A stretch of DNA of 64,000 nucleotides from Fodinicola feengrottensis (GTDB lineage: Bacteria; Actinomycetota; Actinomycetes; Mycobacteriales; HKI-0501), in contig NZ_WOTO01000027.1 in NCBI RefSeq assembly GCF_010993775.1, positions 1 through 64,000 on the forward strand, in the 5' to 3' direction. Below the pieces are notes generated by a model. That model saw only the letters and a list, made by a program, of their open reading frames with translations. It searched no databases and was not told where the DNA came from. Numbering within the stretch: the stretch's first letter is position 1; every line of letters begins with the position of its first letter. Shown in pieces: positions 9,836 through 19,381 of the stretch. A program made the position numbers and the translations under genes.

Positions 9836-11831
9836 CTACTCGACTTCGACGGCGGCTTGGGCGAACTGGGCCGCATAGAGTCGCGCATATGCACCGTGGG
9901 CGTCGAGCAGCTCGGCATGGCTGCCCTGCTCGACGATGGTGCCGGACTCCATCACCAGGATGAGATCGGCATCGCGGATGGTCGACAGCCGGTGCGCGAT
10001 GACGAAGCTCGTACGCCCCTGCCGGAGCGAGTTCATCGCGCGCTGGATGAGCACCTCGGTTCGGGTGTCGACCGAGCTGGTGGCCTCGTCCAGGATCAGG
10101 ATCGCCGGTGACGCGAGGAACGCCCGGGCCACCGTGATCAGCTGTTTCTCGCCGGCGCTGACGGTCTCGCCCTCTTCGTCGATGACGGTGTCATAGCCAT
10201 CGGGAAGGGTCCGCACGAACCGGTCGACGTGCGTCGCCTTCGCGGCCGCGACGATCTCGTCGCGGGTCGCGGAGGCGCAGCCGTACGCGATGTTCTCGGC
10301 GATGGTGCCGCCGAAGAGCCACGCGTCCTGCAACACCATGCCGGTCTTGGCCCGCAGGTCCTCGCGGGTCATGGTGGCGATGTCGACGCCGTCCAGGGTG
10401 ATCCGGCCGCCGGTGATCTCGTAGAACCGCATCAGCAGGTTGACCAGCGTGGTCTTGCCGGCGCCGGTGGGTCCGACGATCGCGACGGTGCTGCCTGGCT
10501 CGACCCGCAGCGACAGGTCGTCGATGAGCGGCGTCTCCGGGTCGTACCGGAAGGAGACGTGCTCGAAGGCGACCCGTCCGTGGGTCTTCTCCAGTCGTAC
10601 CGGCTCGACCGGGTCCGGGTCCTGCTCCTGCGCGTCCAGCAAGGCGAAGACCCGCTCGGCCGAGGCGACGCCGGACTGCATCAGGTTGGCCATGCTGGCG
10701 ACCTGGGTGATGGGCTGGGTGAACTGCCGCGAATACTGGATGAAGGCCTGCACGTCACCCAACGACAGCGAGCCGCTGGCCACCCGGAGCGCGCCGACCA
10801 CCGCGACGAGCACGTAGTTCAGGTTGCCGATGAACATCATTGCTGGCTGGATCAGCCCGGAGATGAACTGGGCCCGGAAGCTCGCGTTGAACAGGGGGTT
10901 TCGTTGTGCTGGTCGAAAATCTCCGCCGACTCGGCCTCGCGGCCGAAGACCTTGACCAGCGAATGCCCGGTATACATCTCTTCGATGTGGGCGTTCAGCC
11001 GGCCGGTGGTGCTCCACTGCTTGATGAACTGCGGCTGCGCCTGCTTGCCGATCCGGGCCGCGACGAACACCGAGATCGGGACGGTGACCAGCGCGATCAG
11101 GGCCAGCAGCGGGGAGATCACCAGCATCAGGATCAGCACGCCGACAATCGACAGCAGCGAGGTCACCACCTGGCTGAGCACCTGCTGCAGCGACTGCTGC
11201 AGGTTGTCGATGTCGTTGGTGACCCGGCTGAGCACCTCACCCCGCGGCTGCTGGTCGAAATACCGCAGCGGGAGCCGGGCGAACTTCGCCTCCACCTGCT
11301 GGCGCAGGTCGAAGACCGCCCGCTGCACGACCGTGGTGGTCAGCCGGCCCTGGAAGAGGCTGAGCACGGACGCACCGACGTACAGCGCCAGCACGATCAG
11401 CAGGACTCGGCCGACGGCGTCGAAGTCGATGCCGTGGCCGGGCACCAGGTTGACCGACTTGAACAGGTCCGCGAGGGTGTTCTGGCCGGTCGCTCGCAGG
11501 TGGGCGATGGCGGCGGCCGCCTGGTGGTGGTGGTGGCCGGCAGCGAGGCGCCGATGACACCGGCGAAAATCAGGTCGGTGGCCTGGCCGAGGATTTTCGG
11601 GCCGATCACGGTCAGCGTCACACTGATCACGCCGATGACCAACACCGCGGTGATCATCAGCCGCTGGGGACGCAGCAACTGCAGCAGCCGGCGGCCGGAG
11701 CCCTTGAAATCCAGCGCTTTCTCGGTCGACATGCCACCCATGAAGCGGGCTGGGCCGGGGCCCGGCGCTGGGCCGAGGGCGCGCTTGGGAACGGCCCTTT
11801 CGCCCTGCACGGTGGGGGCGGGGGAACTCAT
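9836..11831 (-). CDS. ABC exporter half-transporter, second subunit with consensus Walker B, frameshifted
   Basis: Membrane-fused ABC half-transporter (six TM segments then an NBD), second gene of a two-gene operon. Start ATG 11831 overlaps the TGA of the upstream subunit (ATGA), indicating translational coupling. The NBD has Walker A GPTGAGKTTL, Q-loop GMVLQDAWLF, a deviant signature VSAGEKQ and a canonical Walker B plus catalytic glutamate, ILILDEATSSVD, then an H-loop IAHRLST. Together with the partner's degenerate Walker B this fits a heterodimer with one active ATP site, as in TM287/288, LmrCD or BmrCD. Frame changes near 11520 (GGT repeats) and 10900 (five G). Likely exports hydrophobic compounds or lipids; the substrate is unknown. 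Confidence 0.88.
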
Positions 11832-13566
11832 GCTGCCTCCTGCTCGGTGAGCTGGGAGAGCACGATCTCCCGATAGGTTTCGTTGGTGTCCATGAGCTCG
11901 CCGTGGGTGCCGGAGCCGACCACCCGGCCCTCGTCCAGCACCAGGATCCGGTCCGCGTTGCGGATGGTGCTGACCCGCTGGGCGACGATCACCACGGTCG
12001 CCTCGGACGTTCCCCCGCGCGAGTGCCCTGCGCAGCGCTGCGTCGGTCGCGTAGTCCAGCGCCGAGAAGGAGTCGTCGAAAAGGTAGATCTCCGGGCGGC
12101 GTACGAGAGTTCGGGCGATGGCGAGTCGCTGCCGCTGGCCGCCGGACACGTTGGTGCCGCCCTGCGCGATCGGCGCGTCCAGGCCCTCGGGCATCCGCTC
12201 GACGAAGTCGCGGGCCTGGGCGATCTCCAGCGCGTGCCAGAGCTCCTCGTCGGTGGCGTCCGGCTTGCCATATCGCAGGTTCGACGCGACCGTCCCGGAG
12301 AACAGGTAGGGCTTCTGCGGCACGAAACCGATCGTGTTGGACAGCACGGTCGGGTCCAGCTCCCGTACGTCGATGCCGTCCACCAGCACCGCGCCGGCGG
12401 TCGCGTCGTACAACCGCGGCACGAGGTTGAGCAGCGTGGTCTTGCCGCTGCCCGTACTGCCGATGACGGCCGTCGTCTCACCCGGCCGGGCCAGCAGGTC
12501 GATGCCGCGCAGCACCGAGTTCTCAGCGCCGGGGAAGTGAAACTGGACGCCCCGCAGCTCCAGTTGGCCATGCGTCGGGACCGCGGCGACTGGCTGGACC
12601 GGCGGCACCACACTGGGCTCGGTGTCCAGCACCTCCTTGATCCGCTCGGCGCACACCTCCGCGCGCGGGACCATCATGAACATGAAGGTCGCCATCATGA
12701 CCGACATCAGGATCTGCAGCAGGTAGCTCAGGAACGCCGTCAGCGCGCCGATCTTCATGTCGCCGCTGGCGATCCGGTGGCCGCCGAACCACAGCACCGC
12801 CACGCTGGACACGTTCATCACCAGCATGACCACCGGGAACATCAACGCCATCAGCCGGCCGACGCCGAGCGACACGGTCAGCAACTCGGTGTTGGAGCCG
12901 GTGAAACGCTCGCGCTCGTTGGTGTCCCGCACGAAAGCGCGAATGACCCGGATGCCGGTGATCTGCTCACGCAGCACCCGGTTGATCCCGTCGATCCGCT
13001 CCTGCATCAGCCGAAAAAGCGGCCGCATCCGGCTGATGATGAGGCTCACCGCGATGGCCAGCACCGGCACGATGATCAGCAGCAGTGAGGACAGCGGCAC
13101 GTCCTGGTTGAGGGCGAGGATGATGCCGCCGACGCACATGATCGGCGCCGACACCATGAGGACAAACGTCATCAGGGCCAGCATCTGCACCTGCTGCACG
13201 TCATTGGTCGTACGGGTGATCAGGGGGTCGGTGTGCCGAAATGGCCGACCTCACGGGCGGAGAACTTCTGCACTCGATGGAAGACCGCGGCCCGGACGTC
13301 CCGGCCGACTGCCATCGCCGTACGCGCGCCATAGAGCACCCGCACCGGCAGAGCAGACGATCTGCACCATCGACACCACGATCATCACCCCGCCGATGCG
13401 CAGGATGTAGCCCATATCGCCTTTGACAACGCCGTAGTCGATGATGTCCGCGTTCAGGGTTGGCAGGTAAAGCGCCGCCAGGGTCTGCAACAGCTGGAGC
13501 AGCACCACCAGTGGCCAGCGGGGCACGATAGGGGCGTAGGAAGTCACGCAACAATCGGATCAGCAC
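11828..13566 (-). CDS. ABC exporter half-transporter, first subunit with degenerate Walker B, frameshifted
   Basis: First subunit of the heterodimeric exporter. The GTG start at 13566 gives MLIRLLRDFLRPYR, a standard opening for this family, then six membrane helices and an NBD with Walker A GSTGSGKTTL, signature VSGGQRQRLAIAR and Walker B IYLFDDSFSALD. The residue after the Walker B aspartate is Asp instead of Glu, so this site should bind ATP but hydrolyse poorly; its signature motif, which completes the partner's site, is intact. Frames change near 13530, 13345, 13225 (five G) and 12010 (five C). Transcribed divergently from rnhA. Confidence 0.88.
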
Positions 13567-13733
13567 GGGAACTCTCGCATCTTCGTCGGCAATTTTTTAG
13601 CGGTTACTTCGATCGTCCCCCCAGGGTGCGACGAGATCGCGGACGCCGCCACCGTACGGCACCGGGCCCGATGCGCCACCGGAATTTCGCGCCGCGCGCA
13701 ATCGCGGTCGGGGTCCGCCGGTATCTTGCTGGC

Positions 13734-14177
13734 ATGGCAGCTGTGGAGATCTACACCGATGGCGCGTGCCGGCCGAACCCGGGCCCCGGCGGGTGGGGTG
13801 CGCTGCTTCGCTTCGGCACGGTGGAAAAGGAGCTCTGCGGCGGCGATCCGGCCGTCACCACCAACAACCGGATGGAGCTGACAGCGCCGATCCAGGCTCT
13901 GGAGGCGCTCACCCGGCCGTCCGTCGTGATGCTCTACACAGACAGCACTTATGTACGGTCGGGCATCACTCAGTGGGTGCCGAAATGGAAGCAGAACGGC
14001 TGGCAGACCACGGACCGCAAACCGGTGAAGAACGTCGACCTGTGGCAGCGCCTGGAGGCGGCTGTGGAGCGACACCAGGTCGAGTGGCACTGGGTGAAGG
14101 GGCACGCCGGCCACCCGGAAAACGAACGAGCCGACCGGTTGGCCGCCCGCGGCCTGGAAGAGGCCAGCGCCGGCTGA
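13734..14177 (+). CDS. rnhA: Ribonuclease HI
   Basis: Degrades the RNA strand of RNA-DNA hybrids. The 147-residue protein is of normal family length and intact. The start at ATG 13734 (MAAVEIYTDGACRPNPG) is chosen because homology begins here, though the frame is open further upstream. The four metal-binding catalytic residues are visible: Asp in YTDGAC, Glu in NNRMEL, Asp in YTDSTYV and Asp in NERADRLA. The conserved His-containing segment WVKGHAGHPENE is also present. The stop is five bases from that of the convergent NmrA-like gene. Confidence 0.95.
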   Translation: MAAVEIYTDGACRPNPGPGGWGALLRFGTVEKELCGGDPAVTTNNRMELTAPIQALEALTRPSVVMLYTDSTYVRSGITQWVPKWKQNGWQTTDRKPVKNVDLWQRLEAAVERHQVEWHWVKGHAGHPENERADRLAARGLEEASAG

Positions 14178-14182
14178 CCCGC

Positions 14183-14998
14183 TCACCGGAAGTCGTCCGC
14201 GTGGCCGCGAGCCCACTCGGCGTACGTGCGAGCGCGGAATTCGCTCGGTCGGGGGACGAACGGCTGCGGTTCGCCGGGCTCGGCGGAATACGGCTGCCCG
14301 CCGAACAGGAACTCGGCGCTCGCGGCAGCCCAGCCACCCTGCCGGCGATAGTGCTCCAGCGCCTGCTCCGCGGTGACCTCGGGCAGCTGGATCGGCTCGC
14401 CGATCGCGGCCTCGAGCGCGGCAACCTGGTCCCGATGGCTGAGCTGCTCGGGCCCTACGAACGTGTAAGCGACACCGTTATGGCCGTCCTCAAGGAGCGC
14501 CGCGGCAGCGATATCGGCGATGTCGGCCTCGTGCACCGGCTGGTCGACCTGGTCCGGGTACGGATCGATGACCGTGCGGCCGGCTCGTACGGACGGTCCC
14601 CAAAGGTGCAGGCTGTTCATCGCGAAGGCGCCGGGGCGTACGTGCGTCCACTCCAGGCCGGACGCCTCGACGGCCTGCTCGACCGGCAGGTGGAAGTCAG
14701 TGTCGTGGCCGGTAGTCACCGCGCCGGACGACAGCACCACGATCCGCTCGATGCCGGCCCGGCGTGCGAGGTCGACGACCTCTCGTGCGGTTTCGGCCAC
14801 TGGGAACAGATAAAGCCGGTCGGCGCCTTCGAAGGCGCCGACCAACGAGTCGGGCTCTCGAAGGTCACCACGTACGGTCTCGACACCTGGTTCCACGGAA
14901 CCGCGGGTCACCGCCCGTACTTTCTCGCCGGCCGTACGAAGCCGCTCGACCACCAGCCGGCCGACCTGCCCAGTCGCGCCGGTCACCACTGTCACCAC
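14183..14998 (-). CDS. NmrA-like NAD(P)-binding protein (atypical SDR), second of a coupled pair
   Basis: Atypical short-chain dehydrogenase of the NmrA/QOR2 type, about 271 residues and intact. The N-terminal dinucleotide motif VTGATGQVGRLV follows a GTG start; GGAGG lies seven bases upstream of GTG 14998, and a second GTG (14995) overlaps the upstream gene's TGA as GTGA, so the two genes are translationally coupled. It lacks the YxxxK active site, so a redox-sensing, quinone-binding or isoflavone-reductase-like function is more likely than a classical dehydrogenase. The central GIERIVVLSSGAV and ADIADIAAAAL segments are typical of the family. Likely controlled by the divergent TetR regulator. 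Confidence 0.82.
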   Translation of the reverse strand: MVTVVTGATGQVGRLVVERLRTAGEKVRAVTRGSVEPGVETVRGDLREPDSLVGAFEGADRLYLFPVAETAREVVDLARRAGIERIVVLSSGAVTTGHDTDFHLPVEQAVEASGLEWTHVRPGAFAMNSLHLWGPSVRAGRTVIDPYPDQVDQPVHEADIADIAAAALLEDGHNGVAYTFVGPEQLSHRDQVAALEAAIGEPIQLPEVTAEQALEHYRRQGGWAAASAEFLFGGQPYSAEPGEPQPFVPRPSEFRARTYAEWARGHADDFR

Positions 14999-15783
14999 AG
15001 GTTCTGCCTCCGGAAACCGTCGGAATTTCGGACCACCCAGTCCGCGTAGTTGCCAGCGGGGCGACCCAGCAGCTCTTCGACTGGCATGGCGTCCTCGATG
15101 CCCGTATGCCCGTCCACGAGGTCCTTCAGGACCTTGAGTTGCAACTGAATCGCGGCCTCCGGCCAGCCCGCGCCTTCCCACTCGTCGCGGGCCCGCTGAG
15201 GGCTGAGCTCTTCGAAACGGATCGGCTGCCCGATCGCGGCGGCGATGGCTTTGACCTGCTCGACCTGCGAAACGCCGGGCGCGCCGGCCAGGTTGTACGC
15301 CCGGCCGTGGTGGCCTGGTTCGAGCAGGACGGTCGCCGCGATCTCGGCCAGGTCCGCGTCGTCCAGCAGCGGATACGCGGCCTGCGCGTACGGCGCTCGT
15401 ACGACCGCGCTGTCGCGGATCGCCGTCGCCCATCGCAGCGTGCCGCTCATCAGCCCAGGTGAGCGCAGGTGCGTCCACTCGACGCCGGACGCCTCCACTG
15501 CCTGCTCGCCTGCTCGACAGCAGATGATGCCAACAGGCGCGGCCGTACGCGGCTTCGTGGCGAGCTCCGTGCGAGGACAGCAGCACGATCCGCCCGATGC
15601 CAGCCGCGACCGCCTGGCCGACGATCGCCTCGACGTCCGTGGGTGAAACGCCAGCCAGAAACAGTCGGTCAGCGCCTTCTTCTCGTACGTGTTCCCCCTT
15701 TTGCCGCAAAATCTCGGTCAGGTGCCGGACGACCAGTCCGGACGCCACCGCGCCGATCCCACTCGGCGGGAACGTTTTTTCAT
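14992..15783 (-). CDS. NmrA-like NAD(P)-binding protein, first of the pair; shortened N-terminus, frameshifted
   Basis: Paralogue of the following gene. The C-terminal two thirds (14992-15500) read cleanly, with LDDADLAEIAATVLLEPGHHGRAYNLAG. After a frame change near 15500-15580 the frame continues upstream as GIGAVASGLVVRHLTEIL, GADRLFLAGV and AAGIGRIVLLSSHGA. The ATG at 15783 is followed immediately by a run of six A, so the second codon onward is out of frame as given. Between the first helix and ADRLFL only about 15 residues are present where relatives have roughly 50, so part of the Rossmann core is missing, either truly deleted or lost in assembly. Confidence 0.65.
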
Positions 15784-15806
15784 CGTCGTCGTCACACCGA
15801 CGACGA
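15783..15806. promoter_or_regulatory. Inverted repeat overlapping the NmrA start codon
   Basis: Nine-base perfect arms TCGTCGTCG (15783-15791) and CGACGACGA (15798-15806) flank a six-base spacer. The dyad overlaps the ATG of the minus-strand NmrA gene and lies within the divergent NmrA/TetR control region. It could be an operator or an mRNA hairpin that occludes translation initiation. Confidence 0.4.
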
Positions 15807-15828
15807 TAGCACGATGGTGCTCCTAAAT

Positions 15829-15844
15829 GGAACATACTTGTTCC
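15829..15844. promoter_or_regulatory. Candidate TetR operator GGAACA-N4-TGTTCC
   Basis: A perfect inverted repeat (GGAACATACTTGTTCC) lies 30 bp before the TetR start and 45 bp from the divergent NmrA start. Its right half overlaps a plausible -35 (TTGTTC, 15839-15844), with TACTAT (15863-15868) 18 bp further on as -10, so occupancy would block the tetR promoter. A second dyad, CTCAT-N6-ATGAG (15855-15870), overlaps that -10. Autoregulation and repression of the NmrA pair is the expected logic. Confidence 0.6.
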
Positions 15845-15873
15845 GAATTGGACTCTCATGGTACTATGAGGGG

Positions 15874-16448
15874 GTGAGCACAGATGTCGAGTCCGGTGTT
15901 CGAGGTCGGACCCGGCGGGCCATTCTGAGCGCGGCCGCTCTCGCGTTGACCCGCGACCGAAGTGCCACTCTCGCGATGGTCGCTGAGGAAGCGGGCGTCG
16001 GGCGTACGACGCTGCACCGCTATTTTTCGCTGACCGCGAGGAGTTGTTGGTCGCGGTCATCGAAGACTCCTGGCAGGCGGTGGAGAAGTCCGTACGGGAC
16101 GCGGCGACGGACCAAGGGCCGCCCTTGGAGGCAATGACCAGACTTGTCGCTGCGATGGTCGATGTCGGTGACCGGCTGCTGTTCCTGTTCGGTGACCCTC
16201 GGGCGTCCGAAGGCCGCGAACGCCCCAAACCAGACGTTGATCCGGTGCTGGCGCTGATAAAACGCGGCCAGGCCGAAGGAGTGTTCGACCGGCAGATCGA
16301 CGCGATCTGGATCCGCAGCGTCTTGTGGGGCCTGGTCTACACCGGCTGTGCGGGGGCCAACGAGGCCCAACTGCCCCGGCACGGGGTCGCCCCGACCGTC
16401 ACCCGCATTCTCTTCCACGGCATCGACACCACGCCTGCCTCCAACTAA
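15874..16448 (+). CDS. TetR/AcrR-family transcriptional regulator, frameshifted once
   Basis: One-component repressor. From GTG 15874 (VSTDVESGVRGRTRRAIL) the N-terminal HTH reads AMVAEEAGVGRTTLHRYF. The frame changes at a run of five T near 16025; in the next frame it continues ADREELLVAVIEDSW, the normal TetR junction, and ends with an all-helical ligand domain of about 130 residues. Total length, about 191 residues, is normal. It is divergent from the NmrA pair with dyads between them, so those genes are the probable targets; the ligand is unknown. Confidence 0.85.
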
Positions 16449-16523
16449 TAAAGCGTCAAACTTTGAGTGGGCTCCGCCGGGTCGGCCGTCGCGATACTCG
16501 GTGTCGACCGAAGGGACGGCGCG

Positions 16524-17060
16524 ATGGCGAGCGATTTCCAGCGGGGCAAGGTGGCCGGCGTGTTCGCGGCGATGGACGAGGACAGTCGCGGTTTCCTGAT
16601 CGAGCGCGACTTCGCGTCGCTTGCCCAGCGGTGGACGACGCTGCGTGGTCTCGAGCCGGGTACGGACCAATATGAGCGGCTACGCGAGATCATGCTCGGT
16701 TGGTGGGCCTCGCTGCGTACGGCTGCCGGTGGCCGAGACCGGGTCACCCTGGACGACGTGATGGCGTTGGTCGACCAGCTGCCGACGATGGTCGACGCGG
16801 TCACCGGCACCGCCGACGCGATGTTCGAGGCCATCGACGAAAACTCCGACGGCGAGCTTTCGCCGGCCGAATACCGGCAGCTCATCACCGCGTGGACCGG
16901 TCAGGACGCCAACGTCGACGAGATCTTTCCCTTGCTGGACCTCAACTCCGACGGGCACATTTCGCTGGACGAATTCCGCCGGCTGTGGACCCAGTTCTGG
17001 GCTGGCGACGATCCGGCCGCCCCCGGGACCTGGGTGTTCGGCCGCTACCGCGTCGGTTGA
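16524..17060 (+). CDS. EF-hand calcium-binding protein (calexcitin/CabD type)
   Basis: Cytoplasmic protein of 178 residues, intact. Start at ATG 16524 (MASDFQRGK) with AAGGGA upstream. Two canonical EF-hand loops are visible, DENSDGELSPAE and DLNSDGHISLDE; an N-terminal loop DEDSRGFLIERD is degenerate, and a fourth position near GGRDRVTLDDV may be vestigial. The layout matches actinomycete calerythrin/CabD-like proteins thought to act as calcium sensors or buffers. There is no signal peptide. The gene appears monocistronic. Confidence 0.88.
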   Translation: MASDFQRGKVAGVFAAMDEDSRGFLIERDFASLAQRWTTLRGLEPGTDQYERLREIMLGWWASLRTAAGGRDRVTLDDVMALVDQLPTMVDAVTGTADAMFEAIDENSDGELSPAEYRQLITAWTGQDANVDEIFPLLDLNSDGHISLDEFRRLWTQFWAGDDPAAPGTWVFGRYRVG

Positions 17061-17088
17061 GCGGCCGTGGGCTCGCCGCTGGCAATGC

Positions 17089-17138
17089 CGTCAATGCCCG
17101 TCAATGCTCGTCCAGGTTCGTCAAGTTTCGTCAACCGG
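17089..17138 (+). repeat. Five direct repeats of CGTCAANNNN with exact 10-bp period
   Basis: Units start at 17089, 17099, 17109, 17119 and 17129: CGTCAATGCC, CGTCAATGCT, CGTCCAGGTT, CGTCAAGTTT, CGTCAACCGG. CGTCA is perfect in four of five and the unit length never drifts, so every copy faces the same side of the helix. The array ends 53 bp before the ATG of the small Gln-rich membrane protein, a good position for an activator- or repressor-binding array. It contains no stop-free coding signal. Confidence 0.7.
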
Positions 17139-17190
17139 CCGCCGGGCGACCGCAGACTGGGAGCTTCCGGATCGGATCGGAGGCCGACCC

Positions 17191-17487
17191 ATGACCAACC
17201 CGGGTTTTCAAGCCCAGCAAGCGGCCCATCAGGCCCAGCAGGCGGCTCAACAACAAGCGCAGGCCAGCATGCGCGCGGCGCAGGACGCGAACCGGCTTTC
17301 CCAACAGGGGCACCGGTACGTGCCGAATTCGCACTATCATCCGACCAGGCGAGGCGGCGGTTTCTTCTCTGGCCTCGTCACTCTCGTCTTGCTGGTGGTG
17401 TTCCTGGGCATCGCGGTCGTGGTGTTCCGTCAGGTGGCGCCGGAGACTTTCGGTGAGCTGCTGGGGTTGCTGCGACAGATCAGGTGA
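17191..17487 (+). CDS. Small membrane protein with Gln/Ala-rich N-terminus
   Basis: Intact 98-residue protein of unknown function. The ATG at 17191 has GGAGG eight bases upstream. Residues 5-35 are a Gln/Ala repeat (QAQQAAHQAQQAAQQQAQ), likely an alpha-helical coiled segment, followed by a basic stretch, one transmembrane helix (about residues 53-75) and a short C-terminal amphipathic tail. The phased repeat array lies directly upstream. It overlaps the end of the convergent membrane gene by eight bases. No family recognised. Confidence 0.7.
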   Translation: MTNPGFQAQQAAHQAQQAAQQQAQASMRAAQDANRLSQQGHRYVPNSHYHPTRRGGGFFSGLVTLVLLVVFLGIAVVVFRQVAPETFGELLGLLRQIR

Positions 17488-18245
17488 GACCGAGCACGAC
17501 CAGGACCGCGGCCAGGGCGTAGCCGGCGATGCCGAGCCACACGACCTGGCCGCGGCGTCGCTCCGACCATCGGGTAAAGGTCAACAGCCAGGCCAAAACC
17601 GGCAGCACCAGCACCGCGTGCATGGTGACCGCGTGTTCGGGCTTGAGCGATCCACCGGTCGCGTACGCGAGTTGTTGTTGCCCCTCAAAGACAAGCAGCA
17701 TGCCCTTCGCGATCATGGCCACTCCTACGGCCAAAGCCGCGTCGAGACAGAGTAGTCCGGCTCGTACGGCCAATCGCATGCTCGGTGCGGTGTCCGGCGC
17801 TGAGCGGAAGGACAGGATTGTCAGCGTCACGATGGTGACGACCAGCACCGCGCCGCCGACTGCGAGCGTACGGGCGACAATGCCGTCGAACGTGGTTTCC
17901 AGGTTGTAATGCGAAGGAACCCCGCGCCACGCCTGCATGGTCACCAGCGCGACCTCCAGTACGCAGGCCGCGCCGAAGAAACCCAACAACCAGGTGCGCA
18001 GCCCGTACGCCCATTTTCACGTACGACGCCACCCAGGTGATGGTGATCAGCGTCAACCCGAAGGACAGTCCGAAAGTTGTCGGTTTGCGGAAGGACAGCG
18101 GGCCATCCCAGCTGTCACCGCTGATGACCAGCACCAGGAAATGCACGACGCCGGACGCGATCAGCAATCCGCCCACCGCGTAAGTGAGCCGCTCGGCGGT
18201 GCTGAGGCCAGCGGTCAGCGCGGCGATGCTTTTGGGACGAGTCAT
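17480..18245 (-). CDS. Polytopic membrane protein of unknown function, frameshifted once
   Basis: About 255 residues with roughly seven predicted transmembrane helices. It begins MTRPKSIAALTAGLS at ATG 18245 and carries LLIASGVVHFLVLVISG, LTLITITWVASY and MLGFFGAACVLEVALVTMQAWRGV, ending LAAVLVVLGLT. The frame changes near 18010. The repeated His residues in or near helices (GVVHF, MHAV) are compatible with a heme-binding or oxidoreductase membrane fold, but this is only a guess and I do not recognise the family. Divergent from the LysR gene. Confidence 0.65.
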
Positions 18246-18385
18246 CACACCAGCATCGCCGCTGGCGGGGCCGCTGTCGTGCCGCCAGCGTGGTATCCGG
18301 ACGTACGCACCTGGACGTAGGTGGAGTTCTATTCCGTGAAATTTACCTTCTGGTGGTGGGTCGATGGCGCCGTTATGGTGATTTG

Positions 18386-19340
18386 GTGCGATTGGAGGCG
18401 CGTCACCTGCGGGTGCTGTGTGCGATCGCGGACGCCGGAAGCCTGCGTAAGGCGGCTGTTCAGCTCGGCATGACACAGCCGGCGATCACCGCTGGGCTGC
18501 AGCGAATCGAGGCGGCGCTGGGCGGACCGGCGTTTCTGCGAAACGCGGACGGTTGCCGGCCGACCCCGCTCGGTCAGTTTCTGGTTGCCCGCGGCCGAAA
18601 CTTACTGGCGGAAATGGATTCATTGTTGGAGGCCGCTGTCGGGTTGGCCGCCGATGGCGAACATCGCCAACTCCGCGTCGGGTGCACGCCCAGCCACGTG
18701 ACGGCCGGTTGGTTGGAACGCCTACGATCGCTCGCACCGGAGACCGACGTGGTGCTGCACGTGGACAACTCGGCGCGAACGCTGATGGGATTGCTGGACC
18801 AACGCCAGCTCGACGTGGCATATCTGTACGAAAACGAGGGATGGTCGATGCCGCCGTCGACGCGGGTGGCCCGCCGGACGGTGATGGTCCGCGAGCCGCA
18901 GTCCGTCGCGATAGCGTCCGGGGATCCGTTGGCCGACGCGGAAAACGTGACGTTGACTGATCTCGCCGACTCCTCCTGGGTGATCAATTCCTCCGGCGAC
19001 GACGAAGCCGCGCACATCCGCCGGTGTGTGCGCGGCCGCCGGATTCACTCCCCGGCTGGTCAATATCGGCGATATTCCGACCAGTCGGGAGCTGATCGTA
19101 CGAGGACACTGCATCGCCGTCTGTCAGCCAACTTCGGTGCCACGGGAGGATCTCGCCGTCCGGCGAATGGCCGGCGACCCGTTTGGTGTGCACCTTTTCC
19201 TGGCCTGGCGCCGGGACAGCGTATGGGAACCGCTGGTCCCGGCCGCGTTTGACTTCCTCGTCCAGGAATATGTCGAAGGTGCCGGCCGCAATCCCGAGTA
19301 CGGCAAGTGGCTAAGTGACAACCCGGCCGCGACAGCGTAA
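18386..19340 (+). CDS. LysR-family transcriptional regulator, frameshifted once
   Basis: LysR-type regulator of about 318 residues. The start is GTG 18386 (VRLEARHLRVLCAIADAGS), where the conserved winged HTH begins; the HTH continues AAVQLGMTQPAITAGLQRIEAALG. The effector domain follows, with a frame change near 19020 at GT repeats. In Streptomyces a LysR activator is divergent from the snapalysin gene; here the LysR gene instead converges on a snapalysin gene across a strong terminator and is divergent from the membrane protein at 17480, which is therefore its more probable target. Confidence 0.85.
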
Positions 19341-19374
19341 TCACCGGCATCGGGGTTGCCCGATGCCGGTGATT
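19339..19374. terminator. Bidirectional intrinsic terminator
   Basis: Perfect 16-base arms (19339-19354 and 19359-19374) with loop GTTG, followed by TTTTCT on the plus strand. The left arm starts within the LysR stop codon and the right arm ends eight bases before the stop of the convergent snapalysin gene. Confidence 0.88.
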
Positions 19375-19381
19375 TTCTCCC

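Noticed and set aside
11883..13088. 401-codon plus-strand frame opposite the ABC exporter
   Set aside because: His/Arg/Asp-rich antisense translation of an ABC transporter; no start signal.
14183..16228. 681-codon minus-strand open frame read as one protein
   Set aside because: It runs through two separate NmrA-like genes and antisense to tetR. RBS, GTGA overlap and domain boundaries show two genes; the rest is non-coding antisense.
17089..17138. CRISPR array
   Set aside because: The unit is only 10 bp with no spacers, and there are no cas genes.
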